Below are positions 8,039-17,281 of a stretch of DNA of 45,980 bases, piece by piece; positions within the stretch are counted from its first letter, which is position 1, and every line of letters begins with the position of its first letter. The DNA is from Fortiea sp. LEGE XX443. GTDB lineage: Bacteria; Cyanobacteriota; Cyanobacteriia; Cyanobacteriales; Nostocaceae. A program made the translations under genes and the position numbers. Location: positions 1-45,980 of the forward strand of contig NZ_JADEXZ010000050.1 in the NCBI RefSeq assembly GCF_015206815.1, written 5' to 3'. The notes beneath the pieces were generated by a model. That model was given only the letters and a program-made list of their open reading frames with translations, was not told the DNA's origin and searched no databases.

Positions 8039-8911
8039 ATGCAATGTATTGTAAATCGCCGCGCTCAATTCTCGGCTAGTCATCGCTATTGGCTACCCGA
8101 ACTGAGTGAAGCTGAGAATTTTGAGAAATTTGGTGCTGGCGCAAAATTTCCCGGACACGGACATAACTATGTCTTATTCATTTCCCTGGCTGGGGAATTG
8201 GATGAATATGGCATGGTGCTGAATTTGTCTGATGTCAAACAAGTAATTAGACGCGAAATTACAAGCCTTCTAGATTTTTCTTATCTCAATGATGTCTGGG
8301 CAGAATTTCAAGAAACTCTACCCACTACTGAAAATATTGCACGGGTTATCTGGCGGCGGTTAGCACCTCACCTGCCTGTAGTCCGTGTACAGTTATTTGA
8401 ACATCCTGAACTTTGGGCAGATTATATGGGAAACTCAATGGAAGCCTACCTCTCTATCAGTACACACTTCAGCGCTGCCCATCGGCTGGCGCATCCTGAT
8501 CTCAGCCTAGAAGATAATACTGAGATTTATGGTAAGTGTGCGCGTCCTAACGGTCACGGACACAACTATCATTTAGAAGTGACAGTAAAAGGCGAAATTG
8601 ATCAGCGCACTGGGATGATTATTGATTTAGGTGCATTACATCAAGCGATCGCAGATTATGTGGTAGAACCATTTGATCACACCTTTTTGAACAAAGATGT
8701 GCCTTATTTTGCCGGAGTTGTACCAACAGCTGAAAATATTGCACTGTATATTAGTAATTTACTGCGATCGCCTATCCAAAATCTAGGAGCCAAGCTTTAC
8801 AAAGTCAAACTCATCGAAAGTCCCAATAACTCCTGCGAAATTTACTGCACAGATACAGAATCAAATACTGTCAGTGCAGTAGATAGCCAACCAGTCTTAG
8901 TCAGGTTGTAG
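8039..8911 (+). CDS. Tandem-domain 6-pyruvoyl-tetrahydropterin synthase / QueD-like protein
   Basis: A 290-residue protein made of two PTPS/6-carboxytetrahydropterin-synthase domains. Domain 1 (about 1-130) has the zinc histidines H15, H40 and H42 (FSASHR, GHGHNY). Domain 2 (about 135-290) has H148, H173 and H175 plus C167 in YGKCARPNGHGHNY. In domain 1 the position equivalent to the catalytic cysteine is a glycine (G34), so only domain 2 looks catalytically complete. The family converts dihydroneopterin triphosphate to pyruvoyl- or carboxy-tetrahydropterin, toward tetrahydrobiopterin-type cofactors or queuosine. It lies 46 bases before an ABC-2 exporter pair on the same strand. Confidence 0.9.
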   Translation: MQCIVNRRAQFSASHRYWLPELSEAENFEKFGAGAKFPGHGHNYVLFISLAGELDEYGMVLNLSDVKQVIRREITSLLDFSYLNDVWAEFQETLPTTENIARVIWRRLAPHLPVVRVQLFEHPELWADYMGNSMEAYLSISTHFSAAHRLAHPDLSLEDNTEIYGKCARPNGHGHNYHLEVTVKGEIDQRTGMIIDLGALHQAIADYVVEPFDHTFLNKDVPYFAGVVPTAENIALYISNLLRSPIQNLGAKLYKVKLIESPNNSCEIYCTDTESNTVSAVDSQPVLVRL

Positions 8912-8917
8912 TTTGTG

Positions 8918-8943
8918 TAGAGGCGCGAAACTTCGCGTCTCTA
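8918..8943. repeat. Short GC-rich inverted repeat
   Basis: Arms AGGCGCGAA and TTCGCGTCT with a two-base loop, a common cyanobacterial hairpin type, between the PTPS stop and the ABC permease start. It may act as a partial terminator or RNA processing site. Its presence argues against the TTG at 8913 as the permease start. Confidence 0.65.
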
Positions 8944-8957
8944 ATTTATTCTGGAAT

Positions 8958-9749
8958 ATGTTCTCACTTTCTCAGATGAAATATTGGCGTGAAACTATAG
9001 CTGTCACTCAGCGCATCTTAATTGAATTATTACGCCGCCGACGCAGCCTGATTTTTTGGAGTATTTTTCCCATTTCAGTATTAATACTTGGTGGGTTTAT
9101 TTTGGCAGAACGAGCAAAACTACCAATTAATAGTGCTTTTGAATATACTGCACCTTCAACATTAGTGGGGGCTGCACTATTTTTTAGCTGTTTGGGTGGT
9201 AGCGTTGCAACTGTCGTAGCAGAAAGAGAACAGCAAACTCTCAAACGCCTGTTTCTCTCTCCCTTGAGTGGTATATCCTATTTTCTAGGAATTTTTTTAG
9301 CCCATAGTTGCATTGGCTTGGGACAAACTTTGCTAGTTTATACTGTTGCTGCTTTTTGGGGTGCTACGTTTAAAGGTTCTATTTTTTTGGGGTTGATGAT
9401 TATTTTCATGAGTATCGCTGCGTATGTGGGCTTAGGTTTTATTTTGGGTACACAATTAGCTAGGCGAATTGAAGATGTCAATGCTTTAGTAGCAGCTTTT
9501 GGAGTGCCTTTATTAATTTTAGGTGGCGCATTTTTACCTAGTTCACTATTTCCTAAAAATTTAATTAATATTGCTAAATACAACCCCATCTATCATATGA
9601 ATGAAGCTTTTGTAGGAGTATCAACTCAAGGTAAAGTAATTGGTGAAATTGCACCACATTTTTGGTTTTTAGTTGTGTTTTCTATAGTAATGATGATTGG
9701 TGGTTGGTTATCTTATAGGCGGATGTTAATAGTTGAAAGAAGATTATGA
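8958..9749 (+). CDS. ABC-2 type transporter permease
   Basis: An integral membrane protein of about 263 residues with six hydrophobic segments: around SLIFWSIFPISVLILGGFIL, a segment near STLVGAALFFSCLGGSV, FLGIFLAHSCIGLGQTLLVY, a segment near IFLGLMIIFMSIAAYVGLG, ALVAAFGVPLLILGGAFL and the last near FWFLVVFSIVMMIGGWL. The cytoplasmic coupling stretch AEREQQTLKRLFLSPLSG is typical of ABC-2 permeases (DrrB/YadH type). An open frame reaches back to TTG 8913 but would translate a hairpin repeat, so I prefer ATG 8958 (ATG 8976 is possible). It pairs with the ATPase gene at 9829. The substrate is unknown. Confidence 0.87.
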   Translation: MFSLSQMKYWRETIAVTQRILIELLRRRRSLIFWSIFPISVLILGGFILAERAKLPINSAFEYTAPSTLVGAALFFSCLGGSVATVVAEREQQTLKRLFLSPLSGISYFLGIFLAHSCIGLGQTLLVYTVAAFWGATFKGSIFLGLMIIFMSIAAYVGLGFILGTQLARRIEDVNALVAAFGVPLLILGGAFLPSSLFPKNLINIAKYNPIYHMNEAFVGVSTQGKVIGEIAPHFWFLVVFSIVMMIGGWLSYRRMLIVERRL

Positions 9750-9764
9750 ATAACGTGAATGAAT

Positions 9765-9797
9765 AGATACCCGACTTCTTGAAGAAGTCGGGTATCT
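9765..9797. repeat. 33-bp palindromic repeat, second copy
   Basis: The half-site AGATACCCGACTTCTT is followed at once by its reverse complement. Compared with 1905-1937, the outer base pairs have changed on both arms so that pairing is kept. It lies between the ABC permease and ATPase genes, inside the presumed operon. Confidence 0.8.
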
Positions 9798-9828
9798 ATA
9801 TTAGGAATTATAATATAGTGTTAAAAAT

Positions 9829-10722
9829 ATGCTGGCAATTAAAAATCTTAATAAATCTTACAATCAAAGAAAAGTCCTCCAAGATTTGAACTTGTATATA
9901 GAAGCAGGAGAAATTTATGGTTTATTGGGTGCAAATGGCGCTGGTAAGACAACAACAATTAATATTATTTGCAATTTGCTTAAGGCTGATAGTGGTGATA
10001 TCACAATTAATCATCAACCAATTTCCGATGCAACAAAAAAACTAATTGGGATTGCACCTCAAGAAAATTTACTCTATAAAACTCTCACTTGTGCAGAGAA
10101 TTTAAAATTTTTTGCCGATATTTATGGATTAGATAGAAAAACACGCCAACAACAGTTACAAATAACTTTGGCGGCTGTGAATTTATTAGATAGGGCAAAA
10201 AGCCCAGTTGAAACTCTCAGTGGTGGAATGCAGAGGCGGTTGAATATTGCAGTTGCTTTAGTGCATCAACCAAAGTTAGTAATTTTGGATGAGCCAACTA
10301 CTGGGTTAGATATTGAATCAAGGTACGAAATTTGGGAGTTGATTCGCCAGTTGAAAAATCAGGGAATTACAATTTTATTGACGACTCATCTATTAGATGA
10401 AGCAGAGCGTCTTTGTAATAAAATTGGCATTCTTAAGAATGGGCAAATTTTAGCTGAGGGTAGTTTGGCACAGTTGCGTAACTTAATTCCAGCCGCAGAA
10501 ATTTTAGTAGTACAAACTACAGAAGAAGAACAAGCGATCGCCCGCGCTCAAGAATATGGTTTTACTCTTAAACGCTATGGTAACGAGTTAGGTTTTTGGC
10601 TACCAGAACCGCTGGAATTAAAAGAAATTCTTGCGAGATTTGAGGGGATAAAAATTGATGCGATCGCTCGTCAGCCTGTGCGTTTAGAGCATATTTATCT
10701 AGAAGTAACACAAAAAAATTAG
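9829..10722 (+). CDS. ABC transporter ATP-binding protein
   Basis: A 297-residue nucleotide-binding subunit. Walker A GANGAGKT is at 34-41, a Q-loop is in IGIAPQENLLY, the signature is LSGGMQRRLNIA, Walker B with catalytic Glu is VILDEPTTGLD, and the switch His is in LLTTHLLDEAERL. It belongs to the DrrA/CcmA-like class that works with ABC-2 permeases, so with the upstream permease it should form an exporter in the plasma membrane. The C-terminal 80 residues are the usual DrrA-type extension. A 33-bp palindrome separates the two genes. The PTPS-like gene upstream raises the possibility of a pterin-related substrate, which is only an inference. Confidence 0.92.
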   Translation: MLAIKNLNKSYNQRKVLQDLNLYIEAGEIYGLLGANGAGKTTTINIICNLLKADSGDITINHQPISDATKKLIGIAPQENLLYKTLTCAENLKFFADIYGLDRKTRQQQLQITLAAVNLLDRAKSPVETLSGGMQRRLNIAVALVHQPKLVILDEPTTGLDIESRYEIWELIRQLKNQGITILLTTHLLDEAERLCNKIGILKNGQILAEGSLAQLRNLIPAAEILVVQTTEEEQAIARAQEYGFTLKRYGNELGFWLPEPLELKEILARFEGIKIDAIARQPVRLEHIYLEVTQKN

Positions 10723-10763
10723 CAATCCAGAAGTTAGGACGTAACCTCATCTTAATATAGCCC

Positions 10764-12368
10764 TTACTCTTGATTGGCGCTGTCATGAGTTGTTTGCAGA
10801 AAAGGTGCAAGTTCTTTATTTAACCTACCTGCGCGGACAAACTCAGCGTATGTGTCTGCTTCGATCGCCAGAAGTTCCCCTCGCAATTCTTCCGTTGTAA
10901 ATTCTTGCAAATTGGGGTACTCATCAACTAATTTGTCAATTTTTTCTTGCAACAGAGCAAGTTCTCCTGAAATCAACCTCTTCTGGTAGTGATAAAACTC
11001 TGGCTGAATTCCCGGACGCTTTTGTGTTGTTTCTAAATATTCTAGCGATCGCTGGAGAGCAACTTGACGCGCAATTGCTTCCATGTATTCTTGGCGTAAT
11101 GGTTGCGAACCTAAAAGTTGTAGTTTTCCTAACAATGGTTGGGTAGTTAAACCTTGTACTAACAGCGTAAATAAAACTACTCCAAATACTGTGGCAATAA
11201 TTTCTTCTCTGTCAGGGAGTACGGCTGGTACACTCAAAGCCAAGGCAATGGCGACAGAACCTCGTAAACCGCCCCACCACAGTACAGTTTGTTCAGATAA
11301 AGAAATTTCGGATTTAGTTAACCAGTTACTAACACCACTTAAAGCATAAATAGATACGGCTCGTGCCACAATCATGGCGGCGATTGTGACTCCGATAGTT
11401 TTTAGATTATCTCCTAAAACAGCAAAGCGAATTTGATCGCCAATTAAGAGAAAAACAATTGAATTAACAAAAAAAGCTAAGAATTCCCAAAATTCAGTAA
11501 CAATGATCCGTGTGCGCGGATTCATGCCAATACGTGAACCAAAGTTACCTAAAATTAAAGCTGTGGTGACTACTCCAATCACTCCAGAACCACCCAAATA
11601 TTCTGTAATTAGGTAAGTGCCGTAAGCCGAAACTAGGGTAAGAGATTGTTCTACTAGGGGTAAATCAAAACGTTGTGTCAGGTAAGAAATGCCAAACCCA
11701 ATTAGTCCCCCAATCCCGATACCAATGCCTACTACCTGAAAAAATTCTAATAAAGCAGATTGTAAATCCAGTTTTGCAGTACCCAAAGGCAAGGCAACTA
11801 ATAAGCCAAAAGCCACAACCGCCATGCCATCATTAAATAGACTTTCCCCTTCCATCAGCATTGTTAGGCGTTTACTTGCTCCTAGTTCCCGAAACAAAGC
11901 CGTTACCGAAACTGGATCGGTTGCTGATAAACTAGCCCCAATTAATAAAGCAATACTCAGTTCCATTCCAGCAAATTGATTCAGCCCCACCACTACTCCG
12001 GCAATAGAAATTACCACCCCAACCACTGCATACAGACAAATCGGTAGTAAATCTCGCTTTAAATCTGACCATTTTACATTCCAAGCTGCTTCAAACAACA
12101 GTGGTGGGAGGAAAATTACCAGAATCAATTCTGGGGAGAGATTCACTAATCGCACATTGACGAATGCTAACCCCAATCCCACAATTACTAGTAGGAGTGT
12201 GTAAGGGATGCGGCGCAACCAACTAAAAATTTGCGGTAATGTTGCTACGCCTAAAGAAACAGAGAGTACTAGTAGAAATTGCTTGAGTTGTTCTTCAATT
12301 ACAAGTTCACTCGTGGCAGACTCTAATACCATAAGAGTATTCCAGCTAAATAAAATATTTACCATCAA
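10764..12368 (-). CDS. Na+/H+ antiporter, CPA1 (NhaP/NHE) family
   Basis: A 534-residue membrane protein with about 12 transmembrane segments in the first 420 residues. The CPA1 ion-binding motif ASLSATDPVSVTALF and the following EGESLFNDGMAVV are clear, as is LWWGGLRGSVAIALALS. The C-terminal 110 residues are hydrophilic and helical, a typical cytoplasmic regulatory tail. It exchanges Na+ (or K+) for protons for pH and salt homeostasis. The gene lies 34 bases downstream of the DUF389 gene, probably in one operon, and its 3' end is convergent with the ABC ATPase gene. The first ATG (12368) and the one 12 codons in are both possible starts. Confidence 0.93.
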   Translation of the reverse strand: MMVNILFSWNTLMVLESATSELVIEEQLKQFLLVLSVSLGVATLPQIFSWLRRIPYTLLLVIVGLGLAFVNVRLVNLSPELILVIFLPPLLFEAAWNVKWSDLKRDLLPICLYAVVGVVISIAGVVVGLNQFAGMELSIALLIGASLSATDPVSVTALFRELGASKRLTMLMEGESLFNDGMAVVAFGLLVALPLGTAKLDLQSALLEFFQVVGIGIGIGGLIGFGISYLTQRFDLPLVEQSLTLVSAYGTYLITEYLGGSGVIGVVTTALILGNFGSRIGMNPRTRIIVTEFWEFLAFFVNSIVFLLIGDQIRFAVLGDNLKTIGVTIAAMIVARAVSIYALSGVSNWLTKSEISLSEQTVLWWGGLRGSVAIALALSVPAVLPDREEIIATVFGVVLFTLLVQGLTTQPLLGKLQLLGSQPLRQEYMEAIARQVALQRSLEYLETTQKRPGIQPEFYHYQKRLISGELALLQEKIDKLVDEYPNLQEFTTEELRGELLAIEADTYAEFVRAGRLNKELAPFLQTTHDSANQE

Positions 12369-12402
12369 TTACCACCAAATCCCACAGGTTAAGGTAAGTA
12401 GT

Positions 12403-13458
12403 TTAGTTTTCGTCGTTAGCTTTTGGAAAATTTATCTTGCCTGTTGGTATTTTGTCTAAAAAATTAGGCGTTTCTCGCCTGATTTCTTGCACTTGACTAA
12501 CTTCAAAAATCAGGATAAAAGGTTGCCCCATTTCTTTTTCGAGAAATGCTTCTAAAAGACGCACTTGCTTTGATGTTACAGGTTCCTGGGCGCGAACGCT
12601 CAAGCGAAGTTGGGGCGGGTTACTCAGCCAGTTAGTATCAGTTTTCAATAGTTCTAAACGCTGAAAAGTTATAGTTCGGTTGAGCAAAGCCTTTTTCAAA
12701 TTGGTTTCGAGTTGTGCTTGTCTAATTAATCGCGTAAAGCTCACTGTTAAAGGTATCAGTAAAATACCTGTTAATGTCAATGTCCAGATTAGTGCCTTTC
12801 GGGCGCGATGGACGGGAGAATAGCCACTGACTACAAATGTCACCATACAGGCAAGAGTGATGCCCAAAAGGTTCGTTAAGTAGAGTAAAGTTGCTCCTGT
12901 ACTGAGTGACAAGTTAGATTTTGCTAGACCTAAACCGATAACGCAAACTGGTGGCATGAGAGCAACAGCGATCGCCGTCCCTGCTAAAGTAGCCGAGATT
13001 TTGGTATTCACCTTGGCATAGCCGCTGATACCACCTGCGGCGACTGCTATCCCCAAATCGAGCAGGTTAGGTTTGGCACGAGATAGGACTTCACTACCGA
13101 AACTAGGTAGATTAACTAACCAACCGATAGTAGAAGAAATTAAAAGTGCTAAGAATGTACCAAATAAAACTGCCACTACGCCTTGACGAAATAGGCTGAC
13201 ATTTCCCACCAACGCACCGAAGGCTAAACCTCGAATTGGCAACATTAGGGGTGCGATAATCATTGCGCCAATAATGACAGCGGCGCTGTTGCTGAGTAAC
13301 CCAAATGTGGCGATCGCACAAGAACCAATAATTAGGATTAAATATTCTTTGTTAGGAGTGGACTCTTCAAACAACTCACACACCATCTGTTGTAGTTGTA
13401 AAGGTTCAACTCTTTTTCGCTTAAAATTTCTGAAGCGGTTGCGAACATTATCTAGCAA
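12403..13458 (-). CDS. DUF389 family membrane protein
   Basis: A 351-residue protein with the conserved DUF389 core SNSAAVIIGAMIIAPLMLPI near residue 60 and about six transmembrane segments, followed by a soluble C-terminal part of about 110 residues. The biochemical role of the family is not established. The N-terminal 35 residues are basic and cytoplasmic. It is first in a likely two-gene operon with the CPA1 antiporter (34-base gap), which suggests a shared role in ion or envelope homeostasis. The second half of the soluble region (RLELLKTDTNWL, RLSVRAQEPVTSKQV) resembles a BON-like alpha-beta fold, but I am unsure of this. Confidence 0.85.
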   Translation of the reverse strand: MLDNVRNRFRNFKRKRVEPLQLQQMVCELFEESTPNKEYLILIIGSCAIATFGLLSNSAAVIIGAMIIAPLMLPIRGLAFGALVGNVSLFRQGVVAVLFGTFLALLISSTIGWLVNLPSFGSEVLSRAKPNLLDLGIAVAAGGISGYAKVNTKISATLAGTAIAVALMPPVCVIGLGLAKSNLSLSTGATLLYLTNLLGITLACMVTFVVSGYSPVHRARKALIWTLTLTGILLIPLTVSFTRLIRQAQLETNLKKALLNRTITFQRLELLKTDTNWLSNPPQLRLSVRAQEPVTSKQVRLLEAFLEKEMGQPFILIFEVSQVQEIRRETPNFLDKIPTGKINFPKANDEN

Positions 13459-13608
13459 AGCAATCTCCTAAACTTAATTGAATAAAAATTCAGAAATCAG
13501 AATAAATTCCTAATTTAGGGTAGATTTTGCTCATCTTTAGTGTATTTCTGGAAATGGGAAACAGATTTTATTTACTGTTTCCTATTTCATATTCCCTTAC
13601 TTTAACAA

Positions 13609-16600
13609 CTATGCTTCTGGAACTTCTTGGGAGAACTTTTTATGAATTGTTTTAGAATTTTCTCCATCAGCAGCAACCGCTGTCATCAGATAATCAATCA
13701 AGTTTTCTGAGAAGGGGACGCGGAGGTGAAATGTTCCATCTGGTTTGAGAGTGATGGGATTACCTGCAATATTGACACTTGCATTGGGTTCTGTTGCGCC
13801 GTGGATAATTAACTCTGCATCTGCGACAAACCAGAAATCTTTTTGGGGACGACTGAAGACGCGAACCGCAGAAGAACTGGTAATTGTTACCCAACCATCA
13901 CCTTCTGTCATATAACCTAACTCCAGCATGTAGTCGCGATCGCTCGTGGGAATTGCCACATAGCGATCGTGTGTGATTTCTTCACATTCATACTGCTGAA
14001 TTAATTGGGGCTGCTCATAACTCATGTCAATATCAGTAGCATCATAAAGCCGCAATGCTAATTGCACTATTCCGGCATTCTGTAGCATTTGCTTGCGTGT
14101 GTCAGAAAGCTCCCAAGCAGCATAAGCCCATTTAGGAGTACGCGGTGTCAGGGTAATGGTACTATCGTCTTCTAGGAATTCAAAGGATTCCTGGTCTATA
14201 GATGTTTCATCTTCTGTATAGAGTGGACTGAAGACGCGTACAATTGATGAACGAGCGATGCTTACCCAGCGATCGCCAACGATCAGGTAGCCAATTTCGG
14301 CTACGTAATCATGATCGGCTTGGGGAATCCCCACAGAGTTATTAGATGTGGCTAAATCAAATTCGTAATGCTGCACCAATTGGGGCTGCTCATAACTCAT
14401 GTCAATATCAGTAACATCATAAAGCCGCAAAGCCAATTGGAATATTCCCGCATTCTGGAGGATTTGTTTGCTAGTTTCGGATATCTCCCAACAGACATCA
14501 GCCAATTGGTGAGTGCGAGGTGTGAGAGTCACACTGCTTGTCTCATCAACTAATACAACATTTGCCGCTTTAGTATTTGTCTGGGGAATACCAAAAATGT
14601 GGGCAATTTGTGAATAAGTAATAGTTACCCAGCGATCGCCTTCTGTAGCATAGCCAATTGCTGCTATGTAATCGCGATCGGTTTGGGGAATTGTCACCGA
14701 GCCACAAGATGAGGTGAGATCATATTCATACTGCTGGATTAATTGTGGCTGCTGATAACTCATGTCAACATTTGTGACATCATAAAGTCGCAATGCCAAT
14801 TGGAATATGCCAGCATTCTGGAGCATTTGCTTGCCAGCTTCTGAAATTTCCCAAGCAACATCAGCCAAATCATGAGTTTTAGGTGTCAGAACTATATTGC
14901 TTTGTGGATCGGCGATCGCTAAAATTTCAGCTGTGGTACTGGTTGGTATTGCCCCTGCTGATTCTGGTTGATCAACACTAGACCAAGCTCCAATCCCCGC
15001 CCCTCCTAAACCATCTGAATTAGTCACAATCAACTCCTCTGTCTCTTCTAGATCAGGTTCTGCTGCGTCTGCTACAAAATTCAATTTCTCTACTTCCGGG
15101 TCTAACTGAGAGTCTGTTGCTGTCACATCTTCAGTCAGTTCAAAACCCCAATCATCCTCATCTATTGAGTCGTCTGGAATTTCTGGCAAGTCAAGAGTCA
15201 CATTTGCATCTGTATCAGTAGTCTGGATTTCTGCTACCGGGGTAATTGGATCTTGGGTGGTTTCAACTATCGTTGCTGTTACCTCTGGCTCGTCAGAATT
15301 CGGTGTTGTTTTCGACCGATCTAAAATTGGTGGATATGCAGTATTGACCACTGCGGCTGGTGCTTCCATATCCCACGGTGATATGCCGAGATCGTAACCG
15401 TTCTCTTCTATTTTGTGATTTTCTGCTTCTTTGCCGACAATGATTGAACCGATAACGGCTCCTGCGCCCACGGCTAAAGCTGTATCTGCTGTTGTGGCTG
15501 CGGTAGTACCTTCCAGGATGTTAGCACCGTTATTGTGTGGTGTATCTCCGTTTGCCCAATGAGGAGGTGAAGCTTCAGCTAAAGGTTCGCTGATAGCAGT
15601 AGCGTTAGTTGCTGCTACTTCTGGTGCAGGCGGCTGAGGATTTGCTGGTGGTTTGTCTTCTACTGCTTCTGAATTCGACGGACTGCTTCTAACCATCCAC
15701 AACAACAATCCGGCGATGATACCTAAAGGTAACACCAACCACCAAAGGGGTATTTGTCCTTGAGCGATGGGGTTATTGGCAGCTGGCGGGAGTGGCTGCT
15801 GTTCACCTGATGTTCCCGCCGGATCTGTGGGAGTGAGTAGTTGCTGTTCACTTAATGTTCCAGCTGGCGCTGTGGTTGCTGTTGGCGCTGTTGTAGTGAA
15901 GGGAGAAGCAGTGGCTTGTGGTGTCGCTTCTGTACCAGGGTTAATAGTTGCTTCTGGAGTAGATGTGGGATCGACAGCTAACAAAAGGTTAGGCGATTCA
16001 CCTTTAGCAATCGCTTCCGCTTCTGCTGTTCTGGCTGTTTCTATAGCTTGTTTTCCTGGTGTTGCTAGAGCAAAGCCGAGAAAACCTGCCACAGCTGGGC
16101 TAGGATTCTTTTTGTAAACGTAAACTAAGGGTTGGGAGAAGGGATATTTAGGATCATCTGGCAAGGCTTGATGTAACTGGAGAACCCTCACCCCAGGCAA
16201 TTTTGCTATTTGATTATATTTGGCGTAGCTGATGCCATCTTTACCTAGTTCTTTGGCGATATCGGCGGTGTTGTCTTCAGATAATTGGGTAGCAGTAGCA
16301 CCTGTGGCGAATTTTGCCGCCTTAAAAACTGGGTAGTTGTTGAGTGCTTCACGGGTGTCGCTGGTAATTGGGCGATCGATTACCCGAATTTTACCTCCCA
16401 TCCCTCCTCCCAACTGCGACCAATTGGTAATTCTCCCCCGAAAAATTCTGGCAAATTGTCTATCCGTTAAACTGCCGTTAAAAGGATTTTCTTCACCCAC
16501 AATGATCGCAATTTTCTCTCTATGCAGGCGGACTTGCTCTAAACCTTGGGCTTTTTCTTGAGGAGTCAAGCCTCGCCCAATAGCAGCCACATCAATTTGT

Positions 16601-16908
16601 CCCTCAAGTAAAGCTTTCAGCGCTGCATCTGTACCGTTATTGGCAACTTCTACCTTTGTACCAGCAAACTGTTTCTCAAAACCTGCTTTCAGGTTTTGGT
16701 TGATCAGCACCAAGCTACTGGAACCATCAACACGCACTATAGATCCATTCTCCACTGTTTGCGGTAGTGAGAAAGAGGGAGTGTCAGTGGCAGATTGTGC
16801 CAACACTGGTGTCGACACGAAGAGAGTCGCTGCCATTGGGGTGGTTGCTAAGGCTAACGATAATACCAGGTTGACGATCGCACTATCTTTTTTTTGTTCT
16901 TGCCACAT
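13609..16908 (-). CDS. PstS-like domain plus three DUF4912 repeats, membrane-anchored
   Basis: A 1099-residue protein. An N-terminal signal/anchor ends near AQS (about residue 39). Residues 55-310 form a phosphate-binding-protein-like (PBP) domain (VRVDGSSSLVLINQNLKAGF, VEVANNGTDAALKALLEGQI, GRGLTPQEKAQGL). A Pro/Thr-rich linker leads to a transmembrane helix at about 386-406 (LWWLVLPLGIIAGLLLWMV), and a long acidic Ala/Thr-rich region follows. Three DUF4912 repeats of about 100 residues begin near 670, 790 and 912, each with LTPxTxxxAxxxWE, LALRLYD, DMSYxQPQL and a final VRVF-type strand. A conserved C-terminal module (WFVADAELIIHGATEPNASV) closes it. Function is unknown; the PBP part suggests binding of a small anion or ligand, and the repeats suggest protein or glycan contacts. 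Confidence 0.85.
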   Translation of the reverse strand: MWQEQKKDSAIVNLVLSLALATTPMAATLFVSTPVLAQSATDTPSFSLPQTVENGSIVRVDGSSSLVLINQNLKAGFEKQFAGTKVEVANNGTDAALKALLEGQIDVAAIGRGLTPQEKAQGLEQVRLHREKIAIIVGEENPFNGSLTDRQFARIFRGRITNWSQLGGGMGGKIRVIDRPITSDTREALNNYPVFKAAKFATGATATQLSEDNTADIAKELGKDGISYAKYNQIAKLPGVRVLQLHQALPDDPKYPFSQPLVYVYKKNPSPAVAGFLGFALATPGKQAIETARTAEAEAIAKGESPNLLLAVDPTSTPEATINPGTEATPQATASPFTTTAPTATTAPAGTLSEQQLLTPTDPAGTSGEQQPLPPAANNPIAQGQIPLWWLVLPLGIIAGLLLWMVRSSPSNSEAVEDKPPANPQPPAPEVAATNATAISEPLAEASPPHWANGDTPHNNGANILEGTTAATTADTALAVGAGAVIGSIIVGKEAENHKIEENGYDLGISPWDMEAPAAVVNTAYPPILDRSKTTPNSDEPEVTATIVETTQDPITPVAEIQTTDTDANVTLDLPEIPDDSIDEDDWGFELTEDVTATDSQLDPEVEKLNFVADAAEPDLEETEELIVTNSDGLGGAGIGAWSSVDQPESAGAIPTSTTAEILAIADPQSNIVLTPKTHDLADVAWEISEAGKQMLQNAGIFQLALRLYDVTNVDMSYQQPQLIQQYEYDLTSSCGSVTIPQTDRDYIAAIGYATEGDRWVTITYSQIAHIFGIPQTNTKAANVVLVDETSSVTLTPRTHQLADVCWEISETSKQILQNAGIFQLALRLYDVTDIDMSYEQPQLVQHYEFDLATSNNSVGIPQADHDYVAEIGYLIVGDRWVSIARSSIVRVFSPLYTEDETSIDQESFEFLEDDSTITLTPRTPKWAYAAWELSDTRKQMLQNAGIVQLALRLYDATDIDMSYEQPQLIQQYECEEITHDRYVAIPTSDRDYMLELGYMTEGDGWVTITSSSAVRVFSRPQKDFWFVADAELIIHGATEPNASVNIAGNPITLKPDGTFHLRVPFSENLIDYLMTAVAADGENSKTIHKKFSQEVPEA

Positions 16909-17281
16909 ATGCTCCTAATCCAAGGTACAGAAAACAGCAAACCGACCAATCCTCAATGTGATTTTGTGATCCAGGAGGAGACGCGCTCATTATACATCCG
17001 GTGTCAAGTATCTTGTTCCGTGTTCAATCCAAATACCTGGAAGTCTCACGCCAGTTGCTACAACAGCGAGTCCAGGACTAACTACGTAAAATCTAGGAAT
17101 ATACGTAATATAAATATTATGCTTACTCTGTTGGCTCTAACTTTATCTTGACTTTTGTCAGTATTCATACTAAATTTATTTTTTTTAAAATTTTTTCTGT
17201 TGTATTCACGGCCAGATTGCGATCGCTCCTACCAAAATTTAAGCTTGACATATAGCTTATGTGTATATACACTTAATTCCT
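16909..17281. other. Divergent intergenic region, MarR promoter at its right end
   Basis: It separates the DUF4912 gene (minus) from the MarR gene (plus). No coding potential is evident. The left 250 bases show no clear signal; the right end holds a strong promoter with an overlapping palindrome (see 17245-17275). Confidence 0.6.
17245..17275 (+). promoter_or_regulatory. MarR-gene promoter overlapped by a palindromic operator
   Basis: TTGACA at 17245-17250 and TACACT at 17268-17273, spaced 17 bases, form a good sigma-70-type promoter. The dyad GTGTATATACAC (17261-17272), with T/TAA-type extensions, covers the -10 region. A matching palindrome precedes the next gene (17759-17780). The position implies autorepression by the MarR protein. 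Confidence 0.7.

Noticed and set aside
11083-11349. Plus-strand frames opposite the antiporter and other long genes
   Set aside because: They are antisense shadows of well-supported genes with no ribosome-binding sites or recognisable domains.
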